From Roseomonas indoligenes (GTDB lineage Bacteria > Pseudomonadota > Alphaproteobacteria > Acetobacterales > Acetobacteraceae), in the NCBI RefSeq assembly GCF_017813365.1, contig NZ_JAGIZA010000001.1, positions 62,001-126,000 of the forward strand: 64,000 nucleotides of DNA. Reading direction: 5' to 3'. The notes under the pieces are model-generated. The model had not been told where the DNA came from. It saw nothing but the letters and a program-made list of their open reading frames with translations, and ran no database searches. Below, piece by piece: positions 50,426 through 63,280 of this stretch. Each line of letters starts with the position of its first letter. The stretch's first letter is position 1. The translations under genes were made by a program, and so were the position numbers.

Positions 50426-51366
50426 CTGCCTCCCTTGTCCCCCGAAGCGGCGCGGCTGCGGTGCCGTGCCGGGTTGTCGGCGGTGCCCCGGTCACGCGCG
50501 GCCAGCAGGGCGGCCACGAGGTCCTTGACCAGGATCGATCGCTGGGTGTCCGGGGGGAATAGCAGGTAGGTCTTGAAGTAGACCTCCGGTTCGAAGGGCC
50601 GGATTTCCAGGCCGCGCTCAAGGAAGCCCTCGGCGGTGACCGCCTGGGTGAGGCCGACGCCCACACCCGCCAGCGCCAGGGCGCAGACGGTGGCCGCGAA
50701 AGGTGTCTCCACGACCACGTTCGGCCGGGCACCGGCGGCGTCGAGCACCGCGTTCATGCGCGCCCTGGCCCGGTCCTCGGGGGCCAGTGCGACGAAGGGC
50801 ACTCCGTCCAGATCGGCCGGGCGGATCACCGCCTTCGTGGCCAGCGGATGACCAGGGGGCATGACGCAGCTGGCGCGACCGGTGGAGAAGACCCTGTGCT
50901 CGACCCCGGACAGATCCACTTCGTCAGCTGCCAGGCCGAGGCTGAAGTTCCCGTTCACGACGAGTTCGCGGACCTGCGCCGAGGAGGCGATCTGAAAGGT
51001 GATGGCGATCTCCGGGTGCTTGTCGCGGAAGGTCCTGATCGCCCTGGGGACGAGCGTGTTGCCGTAGGCGGCGAGGCTCGCGATGCGGATGCTCCCGGCA
51101 CCGAAGTCCCGGATCCGCGCGGCAGACATCCTGAGGCGGTCGAGACCAACGAAGCTCGTGCGGACGTCCGCGTAGAAGAGCTGGCCCTCGGGTGTCGGCA
51201 CGAGGCGCCCACGGATCCGGTTGAACAGCGGGAAGCTCAGGGCCTCCTCGAGGTCGGCGATCGCACGGCTCACGGCAGGCTGGGTGACTTGCAGGAGCTC
51301 TGCGGCCCGGGAGGCGGAGCCGCTGACCATGACCGCGTTGAAGACCTCGAGCTGGCGATGATGCAA
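50392..51366 (-). CDS. LysR family transcriptional regulator
   Basis: A 324-residue regulator. The winged HTH is RQLEVFNAVMVSGSASRAAELLQVTQPAVSRAIADLEEALSFPLFNR, and the effector domain follows with GSIRIASLAAYGNTLVPRAI. The start used is TTG 51366 (HHRQLEVF), supported by GGAGGAGG at 8-bp spacing and by normal LysR N-terminal length; ATG 51435 adds 23 unhomologous residues. It faces the binding-protein gene across a 258-bp region holding a clear inverted repeat. Likely effector: an amino acid or sulfur compound handled by the neighbours. Confidence 0.88.
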   Translation of the reverse strand: MHHRQLEVFNAVMVSGSASRAAELLQVTQPAVSRAIADLEEALSFPLFNRIRGRLVPTPEGQLFYADVRTSFVGLDRLRMSAARIRDFGAGSIRIASLAAYGNTLVPRAIRTFRDKHPEIAITFQIASSAQVRELVVNGNFSLGLAADEVDLSGVEHRVFSTGRASCVMPPGHPLATKAVIRPADLDGVPFVALAPEDRARARMNAVLDAAGARPNVVVETPFAATVCALALAGVGVGLTQAVTAEGFLERGLEIRPFEPEVYFKTYLLFPPDTQRSILVKDLVAALLAARDRGTADNPARHRSRAASGDKGGSQRPATSTRTR

Positions 51367-51463
51367 AGCCCTGTCCTCCTCCGTTTCATGGACCCGACCA
51401 AGGGACGATACAGTCCGCAAGTGCAGGGAGGACATTAACCAGCCCGTTGAACTCCATGCGCAA

Positions 51464-51485
51464 GGGTTATGAGGCGGGATAACCC
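51464..51485. promoter_or_regulatory. LysR-type operator candidate
   Basis: GGGTTAT-GAGGCGGG-ATAACCC is a perfect 7-bp inverted repeat with an 8-bp spacer. It lies between the divergent LysR and family-5 binding-protein genes, about 98 bp upstream of the LysR start. Its TTAT-N8-ATAA core resembles the interrupted dyads bound by LysR proteins. Confidence 0.6.
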
Positions 51486-51624
51486 CCATCCGGACAAGTT
51501 CATGAAAGTAGGGGCGTTTCTACCCTTTTTGCCCACGCCTCTGCGGTCCGGCAGGCCGGCGATAGCCTTTGACACTGCCCCGGCCGCCCGTCCCATGTTC
51601 GGACATCGAACGGGAGTCGCCCGC

Positions 51625-53208
51625 ATGATCGGCCGCCGCACGCTTCTGGGATCCGCCGCGGCCATCACACTGGCGCGCGCCGCACTCGCCCAGCCCGCTG
51701 CGGCCCGCGTTCTTCGGTTCGTCCCGCAGGCACCGCTGACGGTGCTGGACCCGGGCTACACCACGGCCAACGTCACGCGCGCCCATGCCGTGCTGGTCTA
51801 CGACACGCTCTTCGCCGTCGACAGCACCTTCCGGCCCTGTCCGCAGATGGCGGAGGGACACACCGTCTCGGAGGACAGCCGCCTCTGGACCATCCGCCTC
51901 CGGGAGGGCCTGCGCTTCCACGACGGCTCGCCCGTGCGGGCGAGCGACTGCGCGGCGAGCATGCGGCGTTGGGCGTCCGTCGATACGCTGGGACAGGTCG
52001 CGGCGACCGCTATCGAGGCTTGGGAGCCGGCCGACGACCGGACCCTCCTGGTCCGGCTCAAGCGACCGTTCCCGTTCCTGCTCGAGGCGATGGCGTCCCC
52101 CACGGGCATGCTGCCGGTGATCATGCCCACGCGCCTGGCGGCCATCGCCCCGGGGCGCCAGACGGCCGAACTCGTCGGCTCCGGCCCTTTCCGCTTCGCC
52201 GCCGACGAGTTCAACTCGGGCAGCCGCGCCGTCTACCAGCGGTTCGATGGCTACGTCCCGCGCCAGGAAGCGCCGGACTGGAACAGCGGCGGCAAGCAGG
52301 TCCACTTCGATCGCCTGGAGTGGCTGGGCATCTCGGACGCCGGGACGGCCGCGGGTGCGCTTCGGGCCGGTGAAGTGGACTGGTGGGAGCAGGCCATGGC
52401 CGACCTGCTGCCGCAGCTTCGACGCAACCGGGACATTGTCATCGATCGGGCCGACCCGACCGGCTACGTGGCCATCCTTCGCTTCAACAGCCTGCACCCG
52501 CCCTTCGACAAGCCAATGATGCGTCGTGCCGTGATGATGGCGGTGAACCAGAACGACTACATGGGTCTGGTGACCGGAGGAGACAGCAACGCCTACCAGG
52601 TCTGCCACTCCCTCTTCCCCTGCGGGACGCCCTACGGCACCTCCCCATCGGCGGACCCGATGCGCGAGGACGGGAACCTGGACCTGGCCAAGGCCCTCAT
52701 CCGCCAGGCAGGTTATGCGGGCGAGAGGGTCGTCATCATCAACCCCACGGATTTCCCGAGCATCGCCCCCATGGGGCAGGTGACCTACGACCTGCTGCAA
52801 CGCCTCGGCCTGAATGTGGAGCTGGTGGAGACCGACTGGGGCAGCGTCCTGCAGCGGCGCAACAACCGCGGCCCGGTCGAGCAGGGCGGCTGGAGCATCT
52901 ACCACACCTGGAACAGCGGCGGCAGCGTGGTAGATCCGGTGCGCAACAACACGCTCCGTGGCCAGGGAGAGCGCGGGATGGCGGGCTGGTACTCCAGCCC
53001 GCGCATGGAGGCCCTGGTGCAGTCCTGGCTGGACGCCGGTGACCTTGCCGAGCGCACCCGCCTGGCGGCCGAGGTCCAGGCGCTCGCCTTCGAGGATGCG
53101 CCCACGATCCCGATCGGGCAGTTCTATATCCAGACCGCCTATCGACGCAGCCTGACCGGCATCAGGCCGTCGCCGACACCTGTGCCCTGGGGTGTGCGGA
53201 AGGCCTAA
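51625..53208 (+). CDS. ABC transporter family-5 substrate-binding protein
   Basis: A 527-residue periplasmic protein of the dipeptide/oligopeptide/nickel class (SBP_bac_5). A twin-arginine signal (IGRRTLLGSAAAI...ARAALA) precedes RVLRFVPQAPLTVLDPGYTT, the family opening. WTIRLREGLRFHDGSPVRASD and IRQAGYAGERVVIINPTD are conserved. ATG 51625 has GGGAG 8 bp upstream. Divergent from LysR, with a LysR-type dyad between. No permeases follow: the downstream region is an IS remnant and a truncated ABC ATPase, so the cognate importer has probably been lost or lies elsewhere. Confidence 0.9.
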   Translation: MIGRRTLLGSAAAITLARAALAQPAAARVLRFVPQAPLTVLDPGYTTANVTRAHAVLVYDTLFAVDSTFRPCPQMAEGHTVSEDSRLWTIRLREGLRFHDGSPVRASDCAASMRRWASVDTLGQVAATAIEAWEPADDRTLLVRLKRPFPFLLEAMASPTGMLPVIMPTRLAAIAPGRQTAELVGSGPFRFAADEFNSGSRAVYQRFDGYVPRQEAPDWNSGGKQVHFDRLEWLGISDAGTAAGALRAGEVDWWEQAMADLLPQLRRNRDIVIDRADPTGYVAILRFNSLHPPFDKPMMRRAVMMAVNQNDYMGLVTGGDSNAYQVCHSLFPCGTPYGTSPSADPMREDGNLDLAKALIRQAGYAGERVVIINPTDFPSIAPMGQVTYDLLQRLGLNVELVETDWGSVLQRRNNRGPVEQGGWSIYHTWNSGGSVVDPVRNNTLRGQGERGMAGWYSSPRMEALVQSWLDAGDLAERTRLAAEVQALAFEDAPTIPIGQFYIQTAYRRSLTGIRPSPTPVPWGVRKA

Positions 53209-53468
53209 GCGCTCCCGAGGCGGAGTGCACTCAATTTCCTACGCAGAGCATCTTCCGGTCACCCGGGATCCGCTTCCGTGATTCACGCCCTGACCAGCGC
53301 AGCCGTCCCGAGGAGCGGGCGCACCGGGACCCGGTCGTTCATGATCGATTGAGTGTTATAATATCGCGCGACTTTGCCCTTCGCCTGAGGGCACGAATTC
53401 TGCTTGAGGGCCGGTCCATGTGCCGCGTAGGTCTCCTCGTCGTTGCCCTCGCGGCAGTGATCGCCTGG
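53209..53468. other. intergenic stretch before the IS remnant
   Basis: 260 bp, no gene or RNA recognised. GC drops noticeably around 53345-53370 (GAGTGTTATAATATCG), unlike the rest of the window, which suggests imported or promoter DNA next to the IS end. Confidence 0.4.
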
Positions 53469-54140
53469 TGACCTGCCCCTGTAGAAGCGGTCCGCCGGTA
53501 ATGTGACCTGGCGGCTGTTTTAGGGAGGCTGAGGATGGGCCGGAAAAGGACGCACACGCCCGAGGAGACGGTGGCCAAGCTGCGGCAGGTCGAGGTGCTG
53601 ACAACTCAGGGTGAGACGGTGTCGGAGGCGGTACGGACGACCGGGGTCACAGACCAGACCTAGTACCGCTGGCGCGCCGAGTTTGGTGGCCTGAAGCTGG
53701 ATCAGGTGAAGCGGCTGAAGGAGCTTGAGCGGGAGAACGTGCGGCTTCGGAAGCCAAGAGGTTCGCCGGACGTGGATGAGTTCACTCGCGAGTGCCTGGC
53801 CATGTTCGTTCGGACAACGGACCCGGGTTCACAGCCAAGACCGTGAAGGGCTGGATCAGCGGCGTAAACGCGAAGACCGCATTTATCGAGCCCGGCAGTC
53901 CCTGGGAGAACGGCTATGGCGAGAGCTTCAACGGCAAGCTGCGCGACGAGCTGCTCAATATGGAGGTGTTCAACACGCTCGCTGCGGCAGAGGTCCTCAT
54001 TGAGGAATGGCGCCGCCACTACAACACCGTTCGTCCACACTCCTCGCTCAACCACCGCCCGCCTGCGCCGGAGACCTTCCTCACGTACTGCCTGCCGCCG
54101 CCAACCGGCCAAAACTCCTCCGGCTCAGTCCAGGTCCTGC
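53469..54140 (+). mobile_element. decayed IS3-family insertion sequence
   Basis: A left-end candidate TGACCTGCCCCT is at 53469-53480, a terminal sequence like that of the IS407 subgroup of IS3. OrfA starts at ATG 53535 (MGRKRTHTPEETVAKLRQVE) but has an in-frame TAG at about 53661 and stops matching after RENVRLRK. The sequence then jumps into OrfB (DEFTREC), then after a second internal deletion to SDNGPGFTAKTVKGWI and SFNGKLRDELLNMEVF, including the DDE catalytic Glu, up to HSSLNHRPPAPETF. Two internal deletions, a nonsense codon, a frameshift and no right terminal repeat make it inactive. Confidence 0.85.
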
Positions 54141-54149
54141 CGATGCGCC

Positions 54150-54310
54150 ATCAACATCCTGCGCGGAGCACCTCGTGGGGGCTTGTCACTGCTCCTGCGC
54201 GAATTGTCGCCCGAACGCGGTATCGGGGTGCTCCTCGTCACGCATGACGTGGCGCTGGCATCCAACCTCTCCGACAGGGTATTCGATCTTCCGAAGCAAG
54301 GGCCGTGTAG
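54150..54310 (+). pseudogene. truncated ABC transporter ATPase, C-terminal fragment
   Basis: Immediately after the IS remnant a frame reads LSLLLRELSPERGIGVLLVT followed by HDVALASNLSDRV. This is the segment after Walker B of an ABC ATPase, with the switch histidine (H-loop) of VTHD. Walker A, signature and Walker B are absent. The element or its deletion has removed the 5' part, and the 3' part fades into non-coding DNA by about 54310. It could be a relic of the importer ATPase for the upstream binding protein. Confidence 0.6.
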
Positions 54311-54382
54311 ACTTTTCCACGACGGCTTACCCCTGTGTGTCGGCGCTGGACCGGGACCCTGGACTGCCGTTCCCCACAGCGG

Positions 54383-54850
54383 CTAGCGCCCGAGGCCCAT
54401 CCGAGCGGCGGTGGCCAGCTTGTCAGCCCGTTCGTTCATCGTGTTCCCGGCATGGCCGCGCACCCATTTCCACTCGATCTGATGCGGCTTGGCGGCGGCC
54501 AGCAGGCGTTGCCACAGCTCGTAATTCGCCACCGGCTCCTTCGCGGCGTTGCGCCAGTTGTTGCGCACCCAGCCGTGCACCCAGCGCGTCACGCCGTTGC
54601 GCACGTACTCGCTGTCCGTGTGGATCACCACGCGGCAGGGCTTGTTCAGGGCTTCCAGCGCGGCGGCGGCGGCGGTCAGCTCCATGCGGTTGTTGGTGGT
54701 GGCGGGCTCCGCGCCCGTCATCTCCTTCTCATGCGCGCCGAAGCGCAGGATGGCACCCCAGCCGCCCGGGCCGGGATTGGGCTTGCAGCCGCCATCCGTC
54801 CAGATCTCCACCACCGCCTCGGCGGGGGCGGCCACTCCATCAGACGCCAT
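54383..54850 (-). CDS. rnhA: ribonuclease HI
   Basis: A 155-residue RNase HI, which degrades RNA in RNA-DNA hybrids. The catalytic DEDD residues are Asp19 (WTDGGC), Glu57 (NRMELTA), Asp79 (HTDSEY) and Asp143 (NERADKLA). The basic-protrusion region [12 protein letters not shown] is present. Usual length. It overlaps thrB by 11 bp, part of the conserved alphaproteobacterial ispH-thrB-rnhA order. Confidence 0.95.
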   Translation of the reverse strand: MASDGVAAPAEAVVEIWTDGGCKPNPGPGGWGAILRFGAHEKEMTGAEPATTNNRMELTAAAAALEALNKPCRVVIHTDSEYVRNGVTRWVHGWVRNNWRNAAKEPVANYELWQRLLAAAKPHQIEWKWVRGHAGNTMNERADKLATAARMGLGR

Positions 54851-55814
54851 AGGCGGAAACTCCGGTGGCCTGAGCGTGGAAGCGCAGGCGGCGCAGGTAC
54901 TCCAGCGGGTCCTTGCGCGTCACCAGCGCGCCCGGCGGCGTGTTGGTCCAGTCGTAGAGGCGGGTGAGCAGGAAGCGCAGCGCGGCGCCGCGGCACAGAA
55001 CGGGCAGCGCATCCAACTCCGCCTGGGAGAGAGGCCGGGCGGCGTTGTAGCCGGCCAGCAGGGCGCGCGCCTTCGTCACGTTGAAGGCGAGGTCCGGCTC
55101 GAAGCACCAGGCGTTGAGGCAGATGGCGATGTCGTAGGCCAGGATGTCCGTGCAGGCGAAGTAGAAGTCGATGAGGCCGGAGACGCGGGGCTTCCCGCGC
55201 GTCTCCTCCAGGAAGAAGACGTTGTCGGGAAAGAGGTCGGCATGGATCTGCCCGCGCGGCAGGTCAGCCGGCCAATCCCGCAGGATCCCCGCCAGATGCC
55301 CGTCCAGCTCGGCGCAGAGGCCGGGCTGCACCGTGTCGCCATTCGGGCGGCAGCGCTCCAGCAGCGGTTCCCAGCCCTCGGGGCCGAGGGAGTTCGGCCG
55401 CTCGGCCGTGAAGCCCTGCCCGGCGGCGTGCAGGGCGGCCAGGGCGCCGCCGAGCGGGCCGCAATGGGCCACGGAAGGACGGCGGGGCCAGACGCCCGGC
55501 AGGAAGGTGCAGATCGCGGCGGGCCGCCCGGCCAGCTCCCGCAATGCCTCGCCATCATGTCCCGCGACGGGCTCCGGGCAGGCTAGGCCGCCGGCCGCCA
55601 GGTGGCGCATCAGGCCGAGGAACCAGGGCAGCTCCGCCGGGTCCACGCGCTTCTCGTAGAGGGTGAGGATGAAGTCCCCGCCCGTGACCTTCAGGGCGTA
55701 GTTGCTGTTCTCCACCCCCTCCGCGATGCCGCGGAAGGCGATCAGCTCGCCCAGGTCATAGCCCGACAGGAAGGCGCGCAACGCCTCGTCGGACACCTCG
55801 GTATAGACAGCCAT
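54840..55814 (-). CDS. thrB: homoserine kinase (ThrB, APH-fold type)
   Basis: A 324-residue kinase of the aminoglycoside-phosphotransferase fold found as ThrB in alphaproteobacteria, phosphorylating homoserine for threonine synthesis. [41 protein letters not shown] is the family opening; [11 protein letters not shown] holds the catalytic Asp, and [25 protein letters not shown] the metal Asp. It lies between ispH and rnhA, the typical location of this form. Confidence 0.94.
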   Translation of the reverse strand: MAVYTEVSDEALRAFLSGYDLGELIAFRGIAEGVENSNYALKVTGGDFILTLYEKRVDPAELPWFLGLMRHLAAGGLACPEPVAGHDGEALRELAGRPAAICTFLPGVWPRRPSVAHCGPLGGALAALHAAGQGFTAERPNSLGPEGWEPLLERCRPNGDTVQPGLCAELDGHLAGILRDWPADLPRGQIHADLFPDNVFFLEETRGKPRVSGLIDFYFACTDILAYDIAICLNAWCFEPDLAFNVTKARALLAGYNAARPLSQAELDALPVLCRGAALRFLLTRLYDWTNTPPGALVTRKDPLEYLRRLRFHAQATGVSAYGV

Positions 55815-55862
55815 GGAACCCCCTGGCCGGGGTCCATGCCCCAGCCCGGGCGGATCGGCAAG

Positions 55863-56882
55863 CTACTCGGCGGCGGGTGCGGGCACCCGGGCGGGGCGGT
55901 CCCGCAGGGGGCGGGGCAGGTTGAAGATGATCTTCTCCTCCGCCACCGTCACGTCCTCGATCTCCAGCGTGAAACGCTCCCGCAAGCGGGTCACGACCTC
56001 GCCCACCAGCAGCTCCGGCGCGCTGGCGCCGGCGGTGATGCCGATGGTGGAGAGGCCGTCCACCAGGGAGGGGTCGAAATCCCGGCCGCGCTGGACGAGC
56101 ACGGCGCGGGGGCAGCCGGCGCGCTCCGCCACTTCCCGCAAGCGCACGGAGTTGGAGGAGTTGGGCGCGCCCACCACCACCATGAAGTCGCAGCGCTCCG
56201 CGATCGCCTTCACGGCCGCCTGGCGGTTCGTGGTGGCGTAGCAGATGTCCTCCTTGATCGGGGCGGACAGGTCGGGGAAGCGCGCGCGCAGCACGTCCAG
56301 CACCTCGGTCGTGTCATCGACGGAAAGGGTGGTCTGGGTGGCATAGGCCAGCGGACCCGGCGGCGGCTGCACGGCGGCGGCCTGCTCGGCGTCCTCCACC
56401 AGGGTCACGCTGCCGGCGGGCAGCTGGCCCATGGTGCCGATGACCTCGGGATGGCCGGCGTGGCCGATCAGCAGGATATGGGCGCCGTCCTTGAAGTGCC
56501 GCTCCGCCTCCCGGTGGACCTTGCTCACCAGGGGGCAGGTGGCGTCCAGGTACATCATCTGCCGCGCCTCGGCGGCGGCCGGGACGGATTTCGGCACGCC
56601 ATGGGCGGAGAAGATCACGGGCTGCCCGTCGTCGGGGATCTCGTCCAGCTCCTCGACGAAGACGGCGCCCTTTGTCTGAAGGGTTTCCACGACGAAGCGG
56701 TTGTGGACGATCTCGTGGCGGACATAGACCGGGGCGCCGAAGCGCTCCAGCGCCAGCTCCACGATCTTGATGGCCCGGTCCACCCCGGCGCAGAAGCCGC
56801 GCGGACCGGCCAGCAGGACCTTCAGGGTCGGCTTGGCAATCCCGGTGGCGAGGGGGAGGGGGACGTTTGCGGTCTGGTCCAT
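55863..56882 (-). CDS. ispH: 4-hydroxy-3-methylbut-2-enyl diphosphate reductase IspH
   Basis: A 339-residue iron-sulfur reductase, last step of the MEP isoprenoid pathway. The three cluster cysteines are Cys31 ([12 protein letters not shown]), Cys116 ([12 protein letters not shown]) and Cys214 ([12 protein letters not shown]). Substrate-binding His60 (EIVHNRFV) and His94 (FSAHGVPKS) are present, as is the APNSSNS loop. The start is ATG 56882; an upstream open stretch is antisense to the divergent lipoprotein gene. First gene of ispH-thrB-rnhA. Confidence 0.95.
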   Translation of the reverse strand: MDQTANVPLPLATGIAKPTLKVLLAGPRGFCAGVDRAIKIVELALERFGAPVYVRHEIVHNRFVVETLQTKGAVFVEELDEIPDDGQPVIFSAHGVPKSVPAAAEARQMMYLDATCPLVSKVHREAERHFKDGAHILLIGHAGHPEVIGTMGQLPAGSVTLVEDAEQAAAVQPPPGPLAYATQTTLSVDDTTEVLDVLRARFPDLSAPIKEDICYATTNRQAAVKAIAERCDFMVVVGAPNSSNSVRLREVAERAGCPRAVLVQRGRDFDPSLVDGLSTIGITAGASAPELLVGEVVTRLRERFTLEIEDVTVAEEKIIFNLPRPLRDRPARVPAPAAE

Positions 56883-57027
56883 GGCGTGCGACTTGGTTCC
56901 TCGGAGCCGGCGCGAACAGCCCCCGGCCGGACCGTGGGCGCGCCTTTCTAGCCGCCTGTGGCCCCGCCGCCCAGGGTTTCCTGCCGGCCTTCCCCGAGAA
57001 GATGATGGCGCAAGGAGTGCCTTTCGC

Positions 57028-57579
57028 GTGACCCGAAGCTTCCGCCCGGCCGCCCTCCTGGCCCTCTCGCTGCTTCCCCTTCTGGCGGCCTGCGGGCGGG
57101 GCGGTGACGTCCTCAGCCAGCGCCCCCGGGCGCCCTGCCCCCGGGTGGCCCTGCTGGCGGATGCGGTGGACCTCACCCGCTACCGGGCCGGCGCCGTGCC
57201 GGATGTCGGGACGGTGGAGGTGGATGCCCGGATGGTGGGGCTGCAGGCCCGCTGCGACTACGCCCCGCGGGAGGCCGGGCTGGACGTGACCCTGGTGGTG
57301 CAGGTGACAGCCGAGCGCGGCCCGGCCGCCATCCGCGCGGCCGACCTGCCCTATGTCGTGGCCGTGACCGACGAGGCCGAGGGCCGCATCCTGAACCGCG
57401 GGACGGATACCGTAACCGTGACCTTCGCCGGGAACGAGCGCCGCACCGCCGCCCAGGGCGAGCAGATGATGATCCGCATCCCCGGCGACGTGCGCCGGGC
57501 GGCGGAAAGGGTGGTCCTGGTGGGCTTCCAGCTGACGCCCGAGGAGCTGGCCGCCAATCGCCGGCGCGGCGCGCGGTAG
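57028..57579 (+). CDS. putative lipoprotein
   Basis: A 183-residue protein from GTG 57028, with AAGGAG 10 bp upstream. The signal [22 protein letters not shown] ends in a lipobox (LAAC). The mature domain has three scattered Cys and a beta-rich body ([37 protein letters not shown]). The pattern is that of a small uncharacterised alphaproteobacterial envelope lipoprotein. The longer in-frame ORF upstream overlaps ispH antisense and is not credible. Divergent from ispH. Confidence 0.75.
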   Translation: MTRSFRPAALLALSLLPLLAACGRGGDVLSQRPRAPCPRVALLADAVDLTRYRAGAVPDVGTVEVDARMVGLQARCDYAPREAGLDVTLVVQVTAERGPAAIRAADLPYVVAVTDEAEGRILNRGTDTVTVTFAGNERRTAAQGEQMMIRIPGDVRRAAERVVLVGFQLTPEELAANRRRGAR

Positions 57580-57627
57580 AGGTTGCGCCCGGGAGGGCAT
57601 TCGGGCACCAGGGAGGGGACCCGCTGA

Positions 57628-57822
57628 TTCCGCGCGGGAGAGAGGGGTGGCGACACCCCCGCCGAAGGCGCAACCGGCCCCCGGAAACGCTCAGGCAGAA
57701 GGACCGCGCGGGGAAGGGTTCTCTGGAAAGCCCGGTGCCTGAGAGGGCACCGGCACCGACGGAGTAAGGCGACCCGCCTCACAGGGGGACGCCGAATCTC
57801 TCAGGTCTCGGGACAGAGGGGG
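57628..57822 (+). ncRNA. tandem glycine riboswitch
   Basis: Two adjacent glycine aptamers precede gcvT. The first runs about 57631-57710; its P1 pairs CGCGCGGGAGAG with the returning CCGCGCG, and CCCCCGCCGAAGGCGCAA lies mid-aptamer. The second spans about 57714-57822, with P1 CTCTG/CAGAG, the hallmark GGAGTAAGGCGACCCGCC and CCGAATCTCTCAGG. Each carries the conserved GCCGAA-like and CTCAGG/CTCTCAGG motifs. Glycine binding turns on glycine-cleavage genes, which is the function of the operon 45 bp downstream. Confidence 0.93.
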
Positions 57823-57866
57823 GCCACGATCTGAACCGGCCGCGTCCGCGTGGCCCTGGGGGATGC

Positions 57867-58997
57867 GTGGCCGAAAACGAAACACTGCTCGAAACGCCGC
57901 TGGCCGGCCTGCACCGCGAACTCGGCGGGCGCATGGTGGGCTTCGCGGGCTATGCCATGCCCGTTCAATATCCGGCGGGCATCATCGCCGAACACCTGGC
58001 CTGCCGGTCCGGCGCGGCCCTGTTCGACGTCTCCCACATGGGCCAGGCGGAGTTGCGCGGGGAAGGCGCCGCGGCCGCGCTGGAACGGGTGACGCCAGCC
58101 GAGGTCCAGGCCCTGAAGCCAGGCCGCCAGCGCTACGCCCTGCTGCTGAACGGGGCGGGCGGCATCATCGACGACTTCATGGTCGCCAATCTCGGCGACC
58201 GGCTGTTCCTCGTCCTCAACGCCTCCCGCAAGGCGGTGGACGTGGAAGCTATCGGCGCCGCGCTGCCGCCCGGCGTCTCGATCGTGCCGCGGCCGGACCG
58301 TGCCTTGCTGGCCCTGCAGGGGCCGGGTGCGGAGGCGATCCTGGCCGGGCTGGCCGAGGGCGTGGCCGCGCTGCCCTTCATGGGCGTGCTGGAAACCCCT
58401 GTGGCGGGCATCCCCGCCCTGGTCACCCGCTCCGGCTACACGGGGGAGGACGGGTTCGAGATCGGCGTCCCCGCCGAGGGTGCCGAGGCCGTGGCCCGGG
58501 CCCTTCTGGCCGCCGGCGCGGCCCCCGCCGGCCTCGGCGCGCGGGACAGTCTCCGGCTGGAGGCCGGGTTGCCCCTCTACGGCCAGGACATCGACGAGAC
58601 CACCTCCCCGGTAGAGGCGGCGCTGACCTTCAGCCTGGGCAAGCGCCGCCGCATGGCCTGGGACTTTGCCGGCGCGGAGCGGGTGCGGGAGGAGCTGGAC
58701 AACGGCCCCAAGCGGTTGCGCGTCGGCATCCTGCCCGAGGGCCGCCAGCCCGCCCGGGCGCACACGGAAATCGCCCTGAACGGCCTGCCGGTGGGGGAGG
58801 TGACCAGCGGCAGCTTCGGCCCCAGCCTGAACGCCCCCGTTGCCATGGGCTACGTCGCCCGCGCCCATGCAGGGGATGGCACGGCGCTTGAACTGATGGT
58901 CCGCGGCCGGGCGCTGCCCGCCCGGACCGCGCCGACGCCCTTCATCCCGCATCGCTACAAGCGCACCCCGTCAATCAGCACAGGAGCCATCGCATGA
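57867..58997 (+). CDS. gcvT: glycine cleavage system aminomethyltransferase GcvT
   Basis: A 376-residue T-protein, which releases ammonia from the aminomethyl-lipoyl intermediate and makes methylene-tetrahydrofolate. [21 protein letters not shown] and [14 protein letters not shown] are the folate-side motifs; [10 protein letters not shown] and the C-terminal [18 protein letters not shown] are conserved. GTG 57867 is the start; an ATG at 57863 is in a different frame. It overlaps gcvH by four bases (ATGA) and is preceded by the glycine riboswitch. Confidence 0.95.
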   Translation: MAENETLLETPLAGLHRELGGRMVGFAGYAMPVQYPAGIIAEHLACRSGAALFDVSHMGQAELRGEGAAAALERVTPAEVQALKPGRQRYALLLNGAGGIIDDFMVANLGDRLFLVLNASRKAVDVEAIGAALPPGVSIVPRPDRALLALQGPGAEAILAGLAEGVAALPFMGVLETPVAGIPALVTRSGYTGEDGFEIGVPAEGAEAVARALLAAGAAPAGLGARDSLRLEAGLPLYGQDIDETTSPVEAALTFSLGKRRRMAWDFAGAERVREELDNGPKRLRVGILPEGRQPARAHTEIALNGLPVGEVTSGSFGPSLNAPVAMGYVARAHAGDGTALELMVRGRALPARTAPTPFIPHRYKRTPSISTGAIA

Positions 58998-59367
58998 GCG
59001 AGACCCGTTTCGCCGAGAGCCATGAGTGGGTGCGCCTGGACGGCGACGTGGCCGTTGTCGGCATTTCCGACCACGCGCAGAGCGCCCTGGGCGACGTGGT
59101 CTTCGTGGACCTGCCGGAGGTGGGGCGCGAGGTGACGGCCGGGGAGGCCGTGGCGGTGGTGGAGAGCGTGAAGGCCGCCTCCGACATCTACGCCCCGATC
59201 TCCGGCACCGTCGCCGCCGTGAACGAGGCGCTGGTGGACAACCCCGCCCTGGTGAACAGCGGGGCGATGGGCGAGGGCTGGTTCTTCACCATCACGCCGA
59301 AGGACACGTCCGAGATCGGCAAGCTCATGGACGCGGAGGCCTACGCGAAGCACGCGGAGGAGGCGCA

Positions 59368-59371
<4 letters not shown>
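58994..59371 (+). CDS. gcvH: glycine cleavage system H protein GcvH
   Basis: A 125-residue lipoylated carrier. The lipoyl lysine is Lys60 in [14 protein letters not shown]. The sequence [20 protein letters not shown] is the conserved N-terminus. It carries the aminomethyl group between GcvP and GcvT. It is coupled to gcvP through a TTGA overlap. Confidence 0.96.
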
Positions 59372-62258
<2,887 letters not shown>

Positions 62259-62262
<4 letters not shown>

Positions 62263-62834
62263 CACCGCCCCTCTGGGAGGTGCTCTCCTCCCGCACCGTG
62301 GTCCGCGATCGCTGGATCGAGCTGCGCGCGGATGCGGTGCGGGATTCGAAGGGGAACGTGCTGGACCCCTTCTACAGCCTGTCCTACCCGGACTGGGTGC
62401 AGGTGGTGGCGATCACGCCGGCGGACGAGCTGGTGCTGGTCCGCCAGTACCGCCACGGCGCCCGGGCCTGGGTGCTGGAACTGCCGGCCGGCGCCATCGA
62501 CCCGGCGGATGCCGATGAATGCGCGGCCGCCGCGCGCGAGCTGCGCGAAGAAACCGGCTACAGCGCCGCCGAATACCGCTCCGTGGGCGCGCTGAGCCCG
62601 AACACGGCCACGCACCGCAACCTTTCCCGCACCGTGCTGGCGCTGGACGCCACGCACACCCATCCCACGGCGCATGAGGCGGGGGAGGACATCACGGTGG
62701 AGCTGTGGCCAATCCCGCGCGTGCTGGCGGGGCTGCGGGATGGACTGCTGCCGCAGGCCATGCATGTTTCGGCCCTGTTGCTGGCGCTGCAGGCCGCCGG
62801 CCGGCTCGACCTCCGCCTGAAGGACCCGACATGA
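62259..62834 (+). CDS. NUDIX hydrolase (ADP-ribose/NDP-sugar pyrophosphatase type)
   Basis: A 191-residue protein starting at GTG 62259 inside the gcvP stop. The sequence [20 protein letters not shown] followed by [12 protein letters not shown] is the NUDIX box of the ADP-ribose pyrophosphatase subgroup, with an enlarged G-to-E spacing ([10 protein letters not shown]). [17 protein letters not shown] is the subgroup's N-terminal strand. It is translationally coupled to the glycine cleavage operon; a house-cleaning role for nucleotide derivatives is inference. Confidence 0.85.
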
Positions 62835-63280
62835 GCGAGATCCGCATCCTCCCCGTCGAGCAGCGGCACCGTGCCGACTGGGACAAGCTCTACGCCGGCT
62901 ATGCCGAGTTCTACCGCGTGACGCAGACGCCCGAGATGCGCGACCGCGTCTGGTCCTGGATCCACGACCCCGCGCATGAGACGAACGGCCTTGTCGCCGA
63001 GGATGCGGAGGGCCGCGCCGTGGGCCTGGCGCATTTCCGCGGCTTCGCCCGCCCGCTTTCGGCAACAACCGGCGGCTACCTGGACGATCTCTTCGTCGAT
63101 CCCCAGATGAGGGGCAAGCGCGTTGCCGATGCGCTCATCGAAGCCCTTGCCGAGGAAGGCCGCCGCCGCGGTTGGAGCGTCATCCGTTGGATCACAGCCG
63201 AGGACAACAGCCGCGCCCGCGCGGTCTACGACCGCGTGGCGAAGCTGACGCCCTGGCGGACCTACGACATCCCGCTGTGA
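62831..63280 (+). CDS. GNAT family N-acetyltransferase
   Basis: A 149-residue acetyltransferase. IRILPVEQRHRADWDKLYAGYAEFY opens the fold; the CoA-binding loop is VDPQMRGKRVADALIEALAEEG (Q/R-x-x-G-x-A-like), and WITAEDNSRARAVYDRVAK gives the C-terminal strand with the usual N..A...Y. Starts with ATGA overlap to the NUDIX gene. Acceptor unknown (small amine or protein). Confidence 0.87.
   Translation: MSEIRILPVEQRHRADWDKLYAGYAEFYRVTQTPEMRDRVWSWIHDPAHETNGLVAEDAEGRAVGLAHFRGFARPLSATTGGYLDDLFVDPQMRGKRVADALIEALAEEGRRRGWSVIRWITAEDNSRARAVYDRVAKLTPWRTYDIPL

Noticed and set aside
53792-54247. Functional transposase OrfB
   Set aside because: Lacks the N-terminal half including the first catalytic Asp region, and follows deletions and a nonsense codon in OrfA.
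59026-59367. Extension of gcvP into gcvH
   Set aside because: Frame-shifted shadow of gcvH; TTG 59368 has a strong Shine-Dalgarno and the TTGA coupling.
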